Below the pieces are notes generated by a model. That model did no database searches, was not told the origin of the DNA, and worked only from the letters and a program-made list of their open reading frames with translations. Below are positions 37,352 to 46,725 of a stretch of DNA of 64,000 nt, in pieces. The stretch's first letter is position 1. Every line of letters begins with the position of its first letter. This stretch comes from Brevibacillus thermoruber 423 (lineage in GTDB: Bacteria > Bacillota > Bacilli > Brevibacillales > Brevibacillaceae), in assembly GCF_000454065.1 (NCBI RefSeq), contig NZ_KE695654.1:186836-250835 (forward strand), read 5' to 3'. Position numbers and translations under genes: made by a program.

Positions 37352-39673
37352 TTACGCCCGTTCAATCGGGGCAAACTTGGCCAGCAGTTTCTTGATGCCG
37401 ATCGGGCTGGGGAACGCGATGTCCAGCTCCATGTCGTCCCCGCTTCCCTTCACCTTGACCACCGTGCCGATGCCCCATTTTCCGTGCTTCACCTTTTCGC
37501 CCACTTTCCAGTCGATTCCTGCCGCCGCGCCGTGACCCGGCAGCTTGGCAGCGGGCTGCGCAGGCCGGGCAAACGGCGAGGCGCCCGTCCCCGCTCCCGT
37601 CCGCGGGCCTGTCCCGGAACGCAGCCCCGCTCCTGTTTGCGGTGCCGCGCCAAACGAACGACCGGCCGCTTCCCGCTGGCCGAACACGCCGGTCCGGGCA
37701 AAGCGTCCCTCGATCACCGGGCTGCCGTCCAGCAGTTCTGCGGGAATTTCCTGCAAAAAGCGGGAAGGCGGATTGTTCGTGGTCCGGCCAAACAGGGTGC
37801 GCATCCGGGCGCAGGTCAGGTAGAGGCGCTCTTCCGCCCGGGTGATGCCGACGTAGGCGAGGCGGCGCTCCTCCTCCATTTCCCCCTCGTCAAACAGCGC
37901 CCGGCTGTGCGGAAACACCCCTTCCTCCATGCCGACCAGAAAGACCACGGGGAACTCCAGCCCCTTGGCGCTGTGCAGGGTCATCAGGACGACCTGGCCT
38001 TCCGCGGACACGTCTTCTTCCGCTGCCCCGTCCTCCGTCAGCGTGTCGATGTCGGCGATCAGCGCCAGGTCGGTGAGGAAGGCGAGCAGGCTCTTGTCCT
38101 CGTTTTTCCGCTCAAACTCCTGGGTAACGGACAAAAGCTCCTCGATGTTTTCCAGGCGGGCGGTCGCTTCCAGCGTCTTCTCCTCTTTCAGCGCCTCCCG
38201 GTAGCCGGTCCGCTTCAGCACCTCTTCCACCAGCTCCGTCACCGTCAGGTAATCGGTCATCTGCATCAGGTTGGTGATCAGCTCGTTAAAAGCGAGGATG
38301 GCGTTGGTCGTGCGCGCCGGCAGCCCCATGTAGCCCACTTCCTGAATCGCGCCGTAGAGCGACAGGCCGTGCGCGTTGGCGTAGGTCTGCAGTTTTTCCA
38401 CGGTCGTCTCCCCGATGTTGCGCTTCGGCACGTTGATGATCCGCGCCAGGCTGATGTCATCGTCGGGGTTGGAGATGACCCGCAGATAGGCGAGAATGTC
38501 CTTGATCTCCTTGCGGTCGTAGAACTTCGTGCCGCCCACGATCGTGTACGGGATGTTCGATTTGATGAACACTTCCTCGACCACGCGGGACTGGGCGTTG
38601 GTCCGGTAGAGCACAGCGAACTTGTCGTAGCGCTTGTAGGCGGGCATCAGCCTGTTGATTGTGTCGACGATGAAGTACGCCTCGTCGTGCTCGGAATCGC
38701 CCTGATAGCAGCCGATCTTCTCCCCGGCCGGATTTTCCGTCCAGAGCTTTTTCTCCTTGCGCATGACATTGTGGGCGATTACCTGGTTGGCCGCCTGCAA
38801 AATCGTCTTGGTGGAGCGGTAGTTTTGCTCCAGTTTGATCATTTTCGCTTCCGGATAGTCCTTTTCAAAGTTCAAAATGATGGAAATGTCCGCGCCGCGC
38901 CACTTGTAAATGCTCTGGTCGGCGTCCCCGACGCAGCAGACGTTGCGGTAGCGGTCAGCCAGCATGGAAATCAGCATGTACTGGGCCCGGTTGGTGTCCT
39001 GGTACTCGTCCACATGGATGTAGCGGAACTTTTTCTGGTAGTATTCCAGCACTTCCGGCACTTCCTTGAACAACCGGACCGTGGTCATGATCAGGTCGTC
39101 GAAGTCCAGCGACTGGTTGCTCTTCAGCTTTTTCTGATAGGCTTCGTAAACCCTGGCCACGATCTGGCTGTACGGATCGGCCGCCCGCTTGGCGTATGCC
39201 GCCGGGTCCGTCAGCTCGTTTTTCGCCCCGCTGATCGCGGCCAGGATGCCGCGCGGCTCGTACTGCTTCGGGTCGAGATTCAGCTCCTTGAGACATTGCT
39301 TGACGACGGACAGCTGGTCGCCCGCGTCGAGAATGGAGAAGCTGCGGCTGATCCCCAGGCGGTCGATGTCCCGCCGCAAAATCCGCACGCACAGCGAGTG
39401 GAACGTGGAGATCCAGATGTCCTCCGCTCCCGCGCCGACGATGGACGCCACGCGGCTCTGCATCTCCCGCGCCGCCTTGTTGGTAAAGGTAATGGCGAGG
39501 ATGCTCCACGGCGCCACCTGTTTTTCGCTGATCAGGTAGGCGATGCGCTGGGTCAGCACCTTGGTCTTGCCGCTGCCCGCACCTGCCAGGATTAAAACCG
39601 GCCCCTCCGTGGTCAGGACCGCTTCCCGCTGCTGCGGATTCAGTCCGGCTAAAATTCGGTCAACTGTTGCCAT
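37352..39673 (-). CDS. pcrA: ATP-dependent DNA helicase PcrA
   Basis: 773 residues from the ATG at 39673 (AAGGTGG upstream). Superfamily 1 helicase motifs: [16 protein letters not shown] (motif I), [13 protein letters not shown] (II), [15 protein letters not shown] (III), [11 protein letters not shown] (IV), [15 protein letters not shown] (V), [13 protein letters not shown] (VI). Ends with a Gly/Ala-rich linker and a basic C-terminal [15 protein letters not shown] tudor-like segment. Essential for repair and rolling-circle replication. First gene of the operon with ligA. Confidence 0.97.
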   Translation of the reverse strand: MATVDRILAGLNPQQREAVLTTEGPVLILAGAGSGKTKVLTQRIAYLISEKQVAPWSILAITFTNKAAREMQSRVASIVGAGAEDIWISTFHSLCVRILRRDIDRLGISRSFSILDAGDQLSVVKQCLKELNLDPKQYEPRGILAAISGAKNELTDPAAYAKRAADPYSQIVARVYEAYQKKLKSNQSLDFDDLIMTTVRLFKEVPEVLEYYQKKFRYIHVDEYQDTNRAQYMLISMLADRYRNVCCVGDADQSIYKWRGADISIILNFEKDYPEAKMIKLEQNYRSTKTILQAANQVIAHNVMRKEKKLWTENPAGEKIGCYQGDSEHDEAYFIVDTINRLMPAYKRYDKFAVLYRTNAQSRVVEEVFIKSNIPYTIVGGTKFYDRKEIKDILAYLRVISNPDDDISLARIINVPKRNIGETTVEKLQTYANAHGLSLYGAIQEVGYMGLPARTTNAILAFNELITNLMQMTDYLTVTELVEEVLKRTGYREALKEEKTLEATARLENIEELLSVTQEFERKNEDKSLLAFLTDLALIADIDTLTEDGAAEEDVSAEGQVVLMTLHSAKGLEFPVVFLVGMEEGVFPHSRALFDEGEMEEERRLAYVGITRAEERLYLTCARMRTLFGRTTNNPPSRFLQEIPAELLDGSPVIEGRFARTGVFGQREAAGRSFGAAPQTGAGLRSGTGPRTGAGTGASPFARPAQPAAKLPGHGAAAGIDWKVGEKVKHGKWGIGTVVKVKGSGDDMELDIAFPSPIGIKKLLAKFAPIERA

Positions 39674-39805
39674 ATGTATACGTCCACCTTTCTTGCCTGT
39701 CAAAGCGCTCCCGAACGAAAGCATATGTTCCTATTTTCGCACAGATCGAAGGCAAGTTCCAGTTGAATCCGAGACCTCTAACCGGCAATCCCTGCCAACG
39801 GGAAA

Positions 39806-39838
39806 GACCGCTGTACCCGCACAGGAGCGGCAGCGGTC
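39806..39838. terminator. Possible terminator between vanW-like gene and pcrA
   Basis: GACCGCTG at 39806-39813 pairs with CAGCGGTC at 39831-39838. A short T-run (TCTTT) follows on the minus strand. It lies about 60-95 bases downstream of the VanW gene. Confidence 0.4.
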
Positions 39839-39899
39839 CGTTTCTCCGCGCGCCCGGAATCACCGGCAGCCCATCCGCGAACGTTTCCCCGCATCGCTG

Positions 39900-40709
39900 T
39901 CAGCGGGATTGATGGGACGACAGCAGCGGTTCGTACATCATCATTGCGCGATTTTCCGCGATGAATTCGTCATCCAGCCATTCCCCGTCCAGCGTGTACA
40001 CCCGGCGGTGCAGGACATTGGTTCGCTCGTAGCCGCCCCAGATGGCCGGGGTAATGGCATGTTCCTTCTCGTACACTTCGTACCGCCGCGTGGGAGGGTA
40101 TTCGGCTCTCCACTCACCGACGAGGTGGGTGTCGGTGAGAAACACGCGCACCTGGAAAGACTGCCGGGTCCGGTTGGCGATTTGCAGATCGAGGTAGTTG
40201 TAAAAACAGGTGGCTCCGCTGCCGAACGGCTGGGTCCGGTCGGCGTCGGGAAACACGTCGTAGCCGTGCCGGTGCCGCTCCGTGACCGTCAGCGGCGTAT
40301 GCAGGGTCATCCAGTACAGCAGGTTGGACAGCTGGCAGAGCCCTCCCCCCACACCGGCCAGCACGCGGCCGTGTGACAACAGCATGCCCTCCACGTACCC
40401 TTTCCGGCGCGTCGGCTTGCCGATCAACCGCCAATAGGAAAAGGTCTCCCCGGGACGAACGATCACCCCGTCCAGCCGTTCGGCAGCCAAGCGCAGATTG
40501 ATGATTTTGTTGTGCTGCATCCACATGTCCACATTCTTGAGCCGACGCAGGAGCGGCGTCTGATGACGGATGTGCAGATGGGGCAGGAATTCGCTTTGCT
40601 TTTTACGCGAATACCGCTTTCCCCCCAGCAGCCACTCTGCGTACCGTTTCAGGCGGTAGAAACACACTCCCGCCGCCAGCCGCAGCCGGCTTCGCGCGAC
40701 AGGTCTCAT
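39900..40709 (-). CDS. VanW family protein
   Basis: 269 residues. VanW-family core: RPGETFSYWRLIGKPTRRKG, GMLLSHGRVLAGVGGGLCQLSNLLYW and HGYDVFPDADRTQPFGSGAT, then a beta-rich C-terminus. VanW is carried in some glycopeptide-resistance clusters but its role is unknown; chromosomal relatives are common in Firmicutes. There are no van ligase or regulatory genes here. It lies between pcrA and a broken PIN gene. Confidence 0.85.
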   Translation of the reverse strand: MRPVARSRLRLAAGVCFYRLKRYAEWLLGGKRYSRKKQSEFLPHLHIRHQTPLLRRLKNVDMWMQHNKIINLRLAAERLDGVIVRPGETFSYWRLIGKPTRRKGYVEGMLLSHGRVLAGVGGGLCQLSNLLYWMTLHTPLTVTERHRHGYDVFPDADRTQPFGSGATCFYNYLDLQIANRTRQSFQVRVFLTDTHLVGEWRAEYPPTRRYEVYEKEHAITPAIWGGYERTNVLHRRVYTLDGEWLDDEFIAENRAMMMYEPLLSSHQSR

Positions 40710-40744
40710 TTGCTTCCTCCCTTTCCGGCGTCAATTCGGATCAT

Positions 40745-41060
40745 TTACGCAATTTTAAGTATTCGTGTGTGAACAGGATTTGTTATAAATGCTCCATGTA
40801 CAAAATCGCCATCAAGTGTTGCAAAATAGTCACAGTTGTTAACCTGGGACATCGCAAAGTGCAAGGCGTCAAACGACTCTAACTGATATTGCGATGCGTA
40901 CTGTAATGACAAATCATGAACGGCAGCGGTTGAATCCAAGATACAAACCGGTATTCCCAAGCTCTCCAAACCAGACCGGAACAAATGATACTGATTGACT
41001 GCTTCAGCATAGTAGTAATCAAGCAGTGGCGAGCGGATCAATATAAGCCTTCTCAATCAT
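40745..41060 (-). pseudogene. Broken PIN-domain (VapC-like) gene
   Basis: The frame 40745-41056 contains ESFDALHFAMSQVNN and CDYFATLDGDF, the second half of a PIN domain (conserved DALHxA and TxDxDF acidic residues). The N-terminal D-x-N/S-V strand is missing in this frame. The ATG at 41060 in another frame gives MIEKAYIDPLATA then a stop, which resembles a PIN beginning with its first Asp. A frameshift or small deletion near 41020 would rejoin them. No antitoxin gene is seen next to it. Confidence 0.55.
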
Positions 41061-41154
41061 CCCCTTACCACAAGGATCATTCATAGACCAATCATTCCAT
41101 CTGCAACCAAAGGTCCGCACATTCACATACTGGTATTCAGGGGAGGAGATGCGC

Positions 41155-41985
41155 ATGTTTCGCACGGGAATCACCTTGTCCGCCGCCCTGTTGACGGCGC
41201 TGTTTCAGCCGGCTGCCGCTTTGGCCGCCGCAAACGATCTCACTTACCACCGGGCAGACACGATCGCTCACCGGGGCGCCTCCGGCTACGCGCCGGAGAA
41301 CACCATGGCCGCGTTTCGCAAGGCGGTGGAGATGAAGGCGGATTACATCGAGCTTGACGTGCAGGTCACCAGGGACGGTCATCTGGTGGTCATCCACGAC
41401 AATACGATCGACCGGACGACCGACGGCACCGGCAGGGTGGGCGCCCTCACCTTCAAGGAGATGCGCAGGCTGGATGCGGGCCGTTTCTTCCACTCCGCCT
41501 TTGCCAGGGAACCGATCCCCACCCTTGACGAGGTGCTGGACGAATTCCGCGGCAAAGTCGGCATCCTGATCGAACTGAAGTCGCCGGAGCTGTATCCGGG
41601 CGTGGAAAAAAGGGTGGCCGACGCCCTGCGGAAGCGCGGCATGGATAAGCCCCGCAGCGCCAGGGTTATCGTGCAGTCCTTCCACTTCGATTCGCTGAAA
41701 CGGTTTCACAAGCTCCTGCCGGACATTCCGATCGGCGTGCTGACCAACAAGGCGAGTCAACTGACGGACGCGATGCTGGACGAGTTTGCGACCTATGCGA
41801 ACTACGTGAACCCCAGCCGCAATCTGGTGACCGCCGATCTGACAGACCGCATCCACGAACGCGGCATGCAGGTCTTCGCCTGGACCGTTCGCAAACGGGA
41901 CGAGGTGAAGCCGCTGCTGATTGCGGGCGTCGACGGCATCATTACCGACTTTCCGGATTACGTGCCGCGCAGCCATCGCAGATAA
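41155..41985 (+). CDS. Secreted glycerophosphodiester phosphodiesterase
   Basis: 276 residues. Signal peptide ending near ALAAANDL. GDPD motifs: IAHRGASGYAPENTMAAF (HRGxxxxxPENT), EMKADYIELDVQVTRDG (ELD), VVIHDNTIDRTTDGTG (HD), IELKSPELYPG (ELK), and C-terminal ITDFPDYV. These residues form the metal and substrate site. It releases glycerol-3-phosphate from glycerophosphodiesters, outside the cell. GGGGAGGAG precedes; the ATG at 41149 is also possible but overlaps the site. A terminator follows at 42023. Confidence 0.92.
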   Translation: MFRTGITLSAALLTALFQPAAALAAANDLTYHRADTIAHRGASGYAPENTMAAFRKAVEMKADYIELDVQVTRDGHLVVIHDNTIDRTTDGTGRVGALTFKEMRRLDAGRFFHSAFAREPIPTLDEVLDEFRGKVGILIELKSPELYPGVEKRVADALRKRGMDKPRSARVIVQSFHFDSLKRFHKLLPDIPIGVLTNKASQLTDAMLDEFATYANYVNPSRNLVTADLTDRIHERGMQVFAWTVRKRDEVKPLLIAGVDGIITDFPDYVPRSHRR

Positions 41986-42022
41986 GCGCCAACAGCCACA
42001 CCATGCGTCGGGAAAAGCAGGC

Positions 42023-42059
42023 AAAGGGCCGCCTCACAGGGTACGGGCGCCCTTTTTTT
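42023..42059 (+). terminator. Terminator of the glycerophosphodiesterase gene
   Basis: AAGGGC at 42024-42029 pairs with GCCCTT near 42049-42054, inside a GC-rich arm, followed by T7. Confidence 0.6.
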
Positions 42060-42253
42060 GGTGCCGGACGGGATTTGTTTTGTTTCATAAGCGGTACTCA
42101 CCCATTGGGAAAATATGAGATTTTGGCCGTTTAACAACCATAGTAACATATGAAAGATGTCGTTTATTGGAATTTTTCCACATTAACAGATGGGAACGAA
42201 AAACCATTTCGCGAGTCCGGCTATCTAATAAATGGGAGGAAGGAGGCAACGAG

Positions 42254-42643
42254 ATGACGGATTTCATCGAGAAGGCAAAAAAAGGAGATGGTGAGAGCTT
42301 TGCACAGGCAGTCATGCAGGTAAAGGACAAGGCGTACCGCGTTGCCTATTCGTATCTGAACGATCAGGAGAGCAGCATGGACGCTGTTTGCGACGCGGTG
42401 GAAAAAGCGTTTCTCCATCTGGAAACCCTGCGGGACAACCGCTATTTTTCCTCGTGGTTCATCCGCATCGTGATCAATGAGTGCAAAGCCCAACTGCAGA
42501 AGCGGCAGCGTGCTCTCACACTGTCGCAGCAACTGTCCGACGAGCCGGAACACGAAACGCCGGCGCGGGAAGAGGTGATGGATGTGCAGGCTCTCCTCAA
42601 CCAGTTGGCACCGCTTGACCGTCTGGAAGCGGAGGGAGTTTGA
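42254..42643 (+). CDS. ECF sigma factor lacking region 4
   Basis: 129 residues from the ATG at 42254 (GGAGGAAGGAGG upstream). Region 2 is complete: EKAKKGDGESFAQAVMQVKDKAYRVAYSYLND (parts), AVEKAFLHLETLRDNRYFSSWFIRIVINECK. The protein should then have a region-4 HTH of about 50 residues (LP...EIAxxL...VKTRLHRG). Instead QALLNQLAPLDR joins straight to LEAEGV and stops. LEAEGV looks like the normal last residues of such sigma factors, so an in-frame internal deletion is the simplest reading. The anti-sigma gene begins 3 bases later. Cannot bind the -35 element as it stands. Confidence 0.75.
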   Translation: MTDFIEKAKKGDGESFAQAVMQVKDKAYRVAYSYLNDQESSMDAVCDAVEKAFLHLETLRDNRYFSSWFIRIVINECKAQLQKRQRALTLSQQLSDEPEHETPAREEVMDVQALLNQLAPLDRLEAEGV

Positions 42644-42645
42644 CC

Positions 42646-43578
42646 ATGGACAAGATATGGGAAGGGATTTCTCAATTCCACAAACAAATGCCGGTTCCCG
42701 AGGAACTTGACGACCGGATTCGGCAGCGCATCGAAAAGCTGGTCACGAGGCGAAAAGCAGCTCGAAAAAGACGCATCCTGATTGCGTTGGCGGGAAGTCT
42801 GGCTTTTACGTCCTCAGTAGGTCTGGCAGCGCTGAACATCGATGAGATAACAGACAGGAGCGGACGTTTCTCGTACAAAATCGAGGAGGCCCGGATCGTC
42901 GGCAAAGAAGAGCGAATGCAGCCTGCGAAGACAAAGGCTGATCAGGAATTGGCCGAACTGGAAAAGCGCTTTTCGCCGGGAACGGCTTACCTTGTCTATG
43001 AACGAACGGATCGTCCGGAAATGGAATCCCATTACTACAAGCAAAAGAGCCTGGTCATTTCCGATTTTTCCACATTCCAAGACCAGTTGGGCCTGTTTGC
43101 AGACATTCCGGAAGAATTGGCGGGCGGTTACCGATTTGTCGAAGGGTCATTGAACTTTGAAATAGACCGAGCGAGCTACGATGAAGAGGCATACCTTCAG
43201 GTGATGCGGGAGGAAGCCGTTAAGAACAACAGGCAGGTAGCGGTGAAACAGGTTCCGCTGCAGCGGGATTTCATCAGGCAGGCAAACGCGATATATCGCA
43301 TCCAGGACAGGCAGATCACCGTCTGGATTGATGACGTGGGCTCCGGAGCGGGAGAAGTCGGTTTTCCCTATACCTCTCTGGAGAAAGTGCCGCTTTCCGA
43401 CTTCGACGCGCTGTATGCCACGTTCACAGACCCGTCGGGGGAAGAGATGCAGGTGTTGAAATGGATCGGCAGCAAGATTCCCGGCACCAATCGAAGCCGC
43501 ATGTATCAGCTCTACGCCAAAACGGGGGATGCTACGAAAGCAGATTTGTTGAAAGCAGCAGAGGGTTTTTTGGACTGA
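42646..43578 (+). CDS. Single-pass membrane anti-sigma factor-like protein
   Basis: 310 residues from the ATG at 42646. An N-terminal cytoplasmic ~50 residues (MPVPEELDDRIRQRIEKLV then RRKAARKRR) is followed by one transmembrane helix (ILIALAGSLAFTSSVGLAAL) and a large extracytoplasmic domain. The order sigma then cytoplasmic helix, membrane, outer domain is typical of anti-sigma partners such as those with DUF4179-like organisation. It is three bases from the region-4-less sigma gene, so translation is coupled. The outer domain is not one I can name. Confidence 0.75.
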   Translation: MDKIWEGISQFHKQMPVPEELDDRIRQRIEKLVTRRKAARKRRILIALAGSLAFTSSVGLAALNIDEITDRSGRFSYKIEEARIVGKEERMQPAKTKADQELAELEKRFSPGTAYLVYERTDRPEMESHYYKQKSLVISDFSTFQDQLGLFADIPEELAGGYRFVEGSLNFEIDRASYDEEAYLQVMREEAVKNNRQVAVKQVPLQRDFIRQANAIYRIQDRQITVWIDDVGSGAGEVGFPYTSLEKVPLSDFDALYATFTDPSGEEMQVLKWIGSKIPGTNRSRMYQLYAKTGDATKADLLKAAEGFLD

Positions 43579-43649
43579 TTCGCCGTCAGTCATTTCTGAC
43601 GCTTTCAGATTGTTGGCTTCCCCCATCCGTCACTGTGTCTGCACATGGA

Positions 43650-43682
43650 AAAGGAGACTCGCGATGAGTCTCCTTCCTTTTC
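43650..43682. terminator. Bidirectional terminator between the anti-sigma gene and pcrB
   Basis: AAGGAGACTC at 43651-43660 pairs with GAGTCTCCTT at 43666-43675. T-rich sequence flanks both ends. Genes converge here. Confidence 0.7.
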
Positions 43683-43683
43683 C

Positions 43684-44385
43684 TTACCGCTTCTTCTGCA
43701 CGCCTTTGACGGCAGCCACCGTCGCGAGCGCCGCCTGCAGGTCGTCGTAGATCACGTTGCCCACCACGACGGTGTCGGCGATCGCCGCCATCTCCGCCGC
43801 CTGCTGCGGCGTGCGGATGCCGCCGCCGTAGAACAGATGCGCCCCTTCGGCTCCCGCCCGGCAGGCCCGGACCAGCTCCGGGTCGCCGTAGGTGCCGCTG
43901 TACTCCACGTAGACGATGGGCAGGCGGCAGATGTTGACGGCCACCTGGGCGTAGGCCTTGGCCTCTTCGCTGTCCGCGATCGGACGGGCCTTGGTCAACT
44001 GTGCCACGCCTGCCGCCGGGTTGGCGATCAGGTAGCCTTCCGTAAAGATCTCCTCCCAGTGGATGTAGGAACCGTACGCCTTCAGGCCGGAGACGTGCGG
44101 CGCAAAGATCCAGTCCGGATCGCCCGCGTTGAGCACCAGCGGGATGAAGTAGGCGTCAAAGCCGGGCACCACCGCATCCAGCGAGGAGATTTCCAGCACG
44201 GTCGGGACCGCGTAGCGGCGGATCCGCGACATCAGCTCCAGCGTGTTGTCGTACGTCACGCCGTAGGTGCCGCCGACGAGGATCGCATCCGTCCCCGATT
44301 CGCACAGCGCTTCCAACGCCTCGTCACCGATCGCTTTGTCCGGGTCCAGTTTGAAGGTATGGCGCCAGCCACGATAGTCAATCAC
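43684..44385 (-). CDS. pcrB: Heptaprenylglyceryl phosphate synthase PcrB
   Basis: 233 residues with TIM-barrel GGGP-synthase landmarks: FKLDPDKAIGDEALEAL, DAILVGGTYGV, VYVEYSGTYGDPEL and LFYGGGIRTPQQAAEM. It transfers a heptaprenyl group from heptaprenyl diphosphate to sn-glycerol-1-phosphate. GTG start with GGAGG 9 bases upstream. Normally next to pcrA; here about 4 kb of other genes intervene. Confidence 0.93.
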   Translation of the reverse strand: MIDYRGWRHTFKLDPDKAIGDEALEALCESGTDAILVGGTYGVTYDNTLELMSRIRRYAVPTVLEISSLDAVVPGFDAYFIPLVLNAGDPDWIFAPHVSGLKAYGSYIHWEEIFTEGYLIANPAAGVAQLTKARPIADSEEAKAYAQVAVNICRLPIVYVEYSGTYGDPELVRACRAGAEGAHLFYGGGIRTPQQAAEMAAIADTVVVGNVIYDDLQAALATVAAVKGVQKKR

Positions 44386-44403
44386 CGATGTTTGCCTCCC
44401 ACT

Positions 44404-44694
44404 CTATTTGCCGATCCGCTCCAGCGCCAGTTGGTAACCGTCGTTGCCGTAGTTCAGGCAGCGTTTCACACGGGAGATGGTCGCCGTGCTCGCCCCTGTC
44501 TCCGCTTCGATCTGGTTGTACGTGTAGCCCTTGCGCAGCATGCGGGCCACTTCCAGGCGCTGCGCCAGCGACTGCATTTCGTTCACGGTGCAGAGATCGT
44601 CGAAAAAGCGATAGCACTCCTCGATGGTTTCCAGGGAGAGAATCGCTTCAAAAAGCTGCTCGATTCCTTTTCCTTTCAGTTTTTCCAATTGCAT
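44404..44694 (-). CDS. yerC: YerC/YecD-type TrpR-like DNA-binding protein
   Basis: 96 residues from the ATG at 44694. TrpR-like fold: EECYRFFDDLCTVNEMQSLAQRLEVARML and the recognition helix ETGASTATISRVKRCLNYGNDGY. YerC is a helix-turn-helix protein close to pcrB in Bacillus; target not established. 18 bases before pcrB. Confidence 0.92.
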   Translation of the reverse strand: MQLEKLKGKGIEQLFEAILSLETIEECYRFFDDLCTVNEMQSLAQRLEVARMLRKGYTYNQIEAETGASTATISRVKRCLNYGNDGYQLALERIGK

Positions 44695-44804
44695 CACGAT
44701 CACCCCATCATTTCGCAGGGAAAGTTTTTCGCTGTAAAATTTTCAAGCACTAAAGCCCCGAGGCTATCTTAATCTTAGAAGATATGCCGCCGCTTCGCAA
44801 GTCC

Positions 44805-45851
44805 CTATTGGAATTTCACATAGTGGGACAGCGACGGTGCGTTGGGGACGATCTCCACCCACGTGTTTCCCGGCAGCAGCGGCAGTTCTTTGGTCAAGGC
44901 CGCGTCCTCGTACGCGCGGATGACGCCGCCCTGCCGCTTCCACTTGATCTTGCGCGCCGTTCCCTGCTGAAACAGATAACCGTCTCCCGGTCCGACGACA
45001 TCCACCTGGCGCCGGCCTTCCTTGTCCAGCACGCGGTGTCGGGCGGCGATCACCAGCACGTTGGCGGCGGAAAGCTGCTCGCCGGTCGTCAGGTCGAGGT
45101 GCGGCTTGCCTGCGGTCAGGCGCAGGTATTTCTTTTTCTCGGCGTCGTACTGGAAGCCGGCCTTGTTCAGCGGATGGAACGTGATGTCGATCTGACGGGC
45201 CGGCTCTCCCTCCGCAATCACGGCATCGGCCGGCAGAAAGGAAAGGCGCGGCAGTTCTCCCCGCGTCCGCATGCCCTTGTCGCGGATCGCCTGATCGATC
45301 AGGTCGGGCTTGGTGTAGAGGTTGTGCGGCGCCTTGCGAAACGTTTCCCGCCAAAAATAGCGGCCGTTGGGAATCTCGTCCAGATGGCTGTAGTCGGAAC
45401 GGGCCAGCGTCCCCAACGCTTCCGGGCTGCCGCCCGCGTGTACGAGCACGGCATCCAGTCCGACGCCAATCTGGATAAAATACGGGCGAATGCTGCGCAC
45501 CGGGCCGATCACGTCCGGCCGCTGGCTGTGAAAGACGGCGAGAAGACGGGTCATTTCCCCCTCCGCCAGCACCTCGTACACCAGGTCCGCCTGGTTCAGC
45601 CCGGACTGCGGACGTGCGGGCGGCGCGTTGTTGATCATCACCATGATCGGCCGCTGTTCCAGCTTCACCGGGCTTCCCAGGCCGGTAAACGGGGCGGTGT
45701 AGGCGTCTTTCGGCTGTTCGGTCGGAGGTGTTTCCACGCGGGGAGCGGGCGGCTGCTCCGGCTGGGGCGGGGTGTCGCCCGGCTTTCCGGTGCACGCCGT
45801 GAGCAGCGCCAGAGTCAGCAGCGTCAACGTGAATGGGATGCGTCGTCGCAT
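44805..45851 (-). CDS. yerB: DUF3048 lipoprotein (YerB-like)
   Basis: 348 residues from the ATG at 45851 (AAAGGAGCG upstream); the frame runs 36 codons further but without support. Lipobox LALLTAC. Mature part begins with a Pro-rich linker, then LEQRPIMVMINNAPPARPQSGL and PVRSIRPYFIQIGVGLDAVLVHAGG, and SHYVKF at the end, all DUF3048. YerB is a surface lipoprotein in the same order in Bacillus. Function not established. Confidence 0.88.
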   Translation of the reverse strand: MRRRIPFTLTLLTLALLTACTGKPGDTPPQPEQPPAPRVETPPTEQPKDAYTAPFTGLGSPVKLEQRPIMVMINNAPPARPQSGLNQADLVYEVLAEGEMTRLLAVFHSQRPDVIGPVRSIRPYFIQIGVGLDAVLVHAGGSPEALGTLARSDYSHLDEIPNGRYFWRETFRKAPHNLYTKPDLIDQAIRDKGMRTRGELPRLSFLPADAVIAEGEPARQIDITFHPLNKAGFQYDAEKKKYLRLTAGKPHLDLTTGEQLSAANVLVIAARHRVLDKEGRRQVDVVGPGDGYLFQQGTARKIKWKRQGGVIRAYEDAALTKELPLLPGNTWVEIVPNAPSLSHYVKFQ

Positions 45852-45975
45852 GGGAGCGCTCCTTTCCAGTTTTCTCTTCGACTTCCTCTCTTTTCTGCGC
45901 GTGACAGGAGAATCCTGCTTCCACACGTTTTCCACGATTCTCATACGCCCCTCCCACACATCGCGAACGGCGCTG

Positions 45976-45984
45976 TGCTACAAT
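45976..45984 (+). promoter_or_regulatory. Extended -10 promoter of cssRS
   Basis: TGCTACAAT, 37 bases before the response-regulator start. No convincing -35 box; the TG extension makes up for that. Confidence 0.4.
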
Positions 45985-46020
45985 GTTACCAAACGACAGA
46001 GGCAAAGCGAGGAATGAACC

Positions 46021-46725
46021 ATGCAGACTCCCTACCTCGTCTATCTCGTGGACGACGAAACCAATCTGCTGGGGCTTTTGCAGTCCTATCTGGAAAGCGC
46101 CGGTTTCCGGGTCCGGGCGTTTTCCAGCGGGGCCGACGTGCTGCCGGTGCTGGACGAGCCGGAACAGCCCCACATCTGGATCCTGGACATCATGCTGCCC
46201 GACATTGACGGATACGAGCTCCTGCGGCTGATTCGCAGCAAATCGGACGTGCCGATCATTTTCATCTCCGCCCGGGATCAGGACATCGACAAAATCATCG
46301 GGCTGGAGCTGGGCAGCGACGACTATCTGGCCAAACCGTTTTTGCCCCGGGAACTGGTCATCCGGGTGCAAAAGCTGCTGCAGCGCACGTACGAAAAGGG
46401 GCCTGCCCTCGCATCGGCCCAGCCGCAGACGTACCAGGACTGGGTCGCGGTGGGGCCGTACCTGATTTCGGAGAAAGGCCGGCTGGTCAAGGAAGGGGAA
46501 AAACCGATCGAGCTGACCACCAAGGAGTTTGAGCTGATCGTCTACCTCCTGCACAACCAGGGGCTTGCCCTGAACCGGGAACAAATCTTGACGGCCATCT
46601 GGGGAGAGGATTACATCGGATCGGACCGGGCGGTGGATGACCTGGTCAAACGCATCCGCAAAAAGATGCCCAAATTCCCGCTGGAGACCGTCTACGGCTT
46701 CGGCTACCGATTGACCCGGCCATGA
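46021..46725 (+). CDS. cssR: OmpR-family response regulator, CssR-like
   Basis: 234 residues. Receiver domain with acidic pair DDE near 11-13, phosphorylation Asp56 in IWILDIMLPD, ISARDQD and KPFLPRE (Lys). C-terminal winged helix with LTTKEFELIVYLLHNQG and SDRAVDDLVKRIRKKMP and TVYGFGYR. Close in phrasing to Bacillus CssR, the regulator of the secretion-stress response (htrA, htrB). Overlaps the kinase by 4 bases. Name by similarity, not proven. Confidence 0.82.
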   Translation: MQTPYLVYLVDDETNLLGLLQSYLESAGFRVRAFSSGADVLPVLDEPEQPHIWILDIMLPDIDGYELLRLIRSKSDVPIIFISARDQDIDKIIGLELGSDDYLAKPFLPRELVIRVQKLLQRTYEKGPALASAQPQTYQDWVAVGPYLISEKGRLVKEGEKPIELTTKEFELIVYLLHNQGLALNREQILTAIWGEDYIGSDRAVDDLVKRIRKKMPKFPLETVYGFGYRLTRP

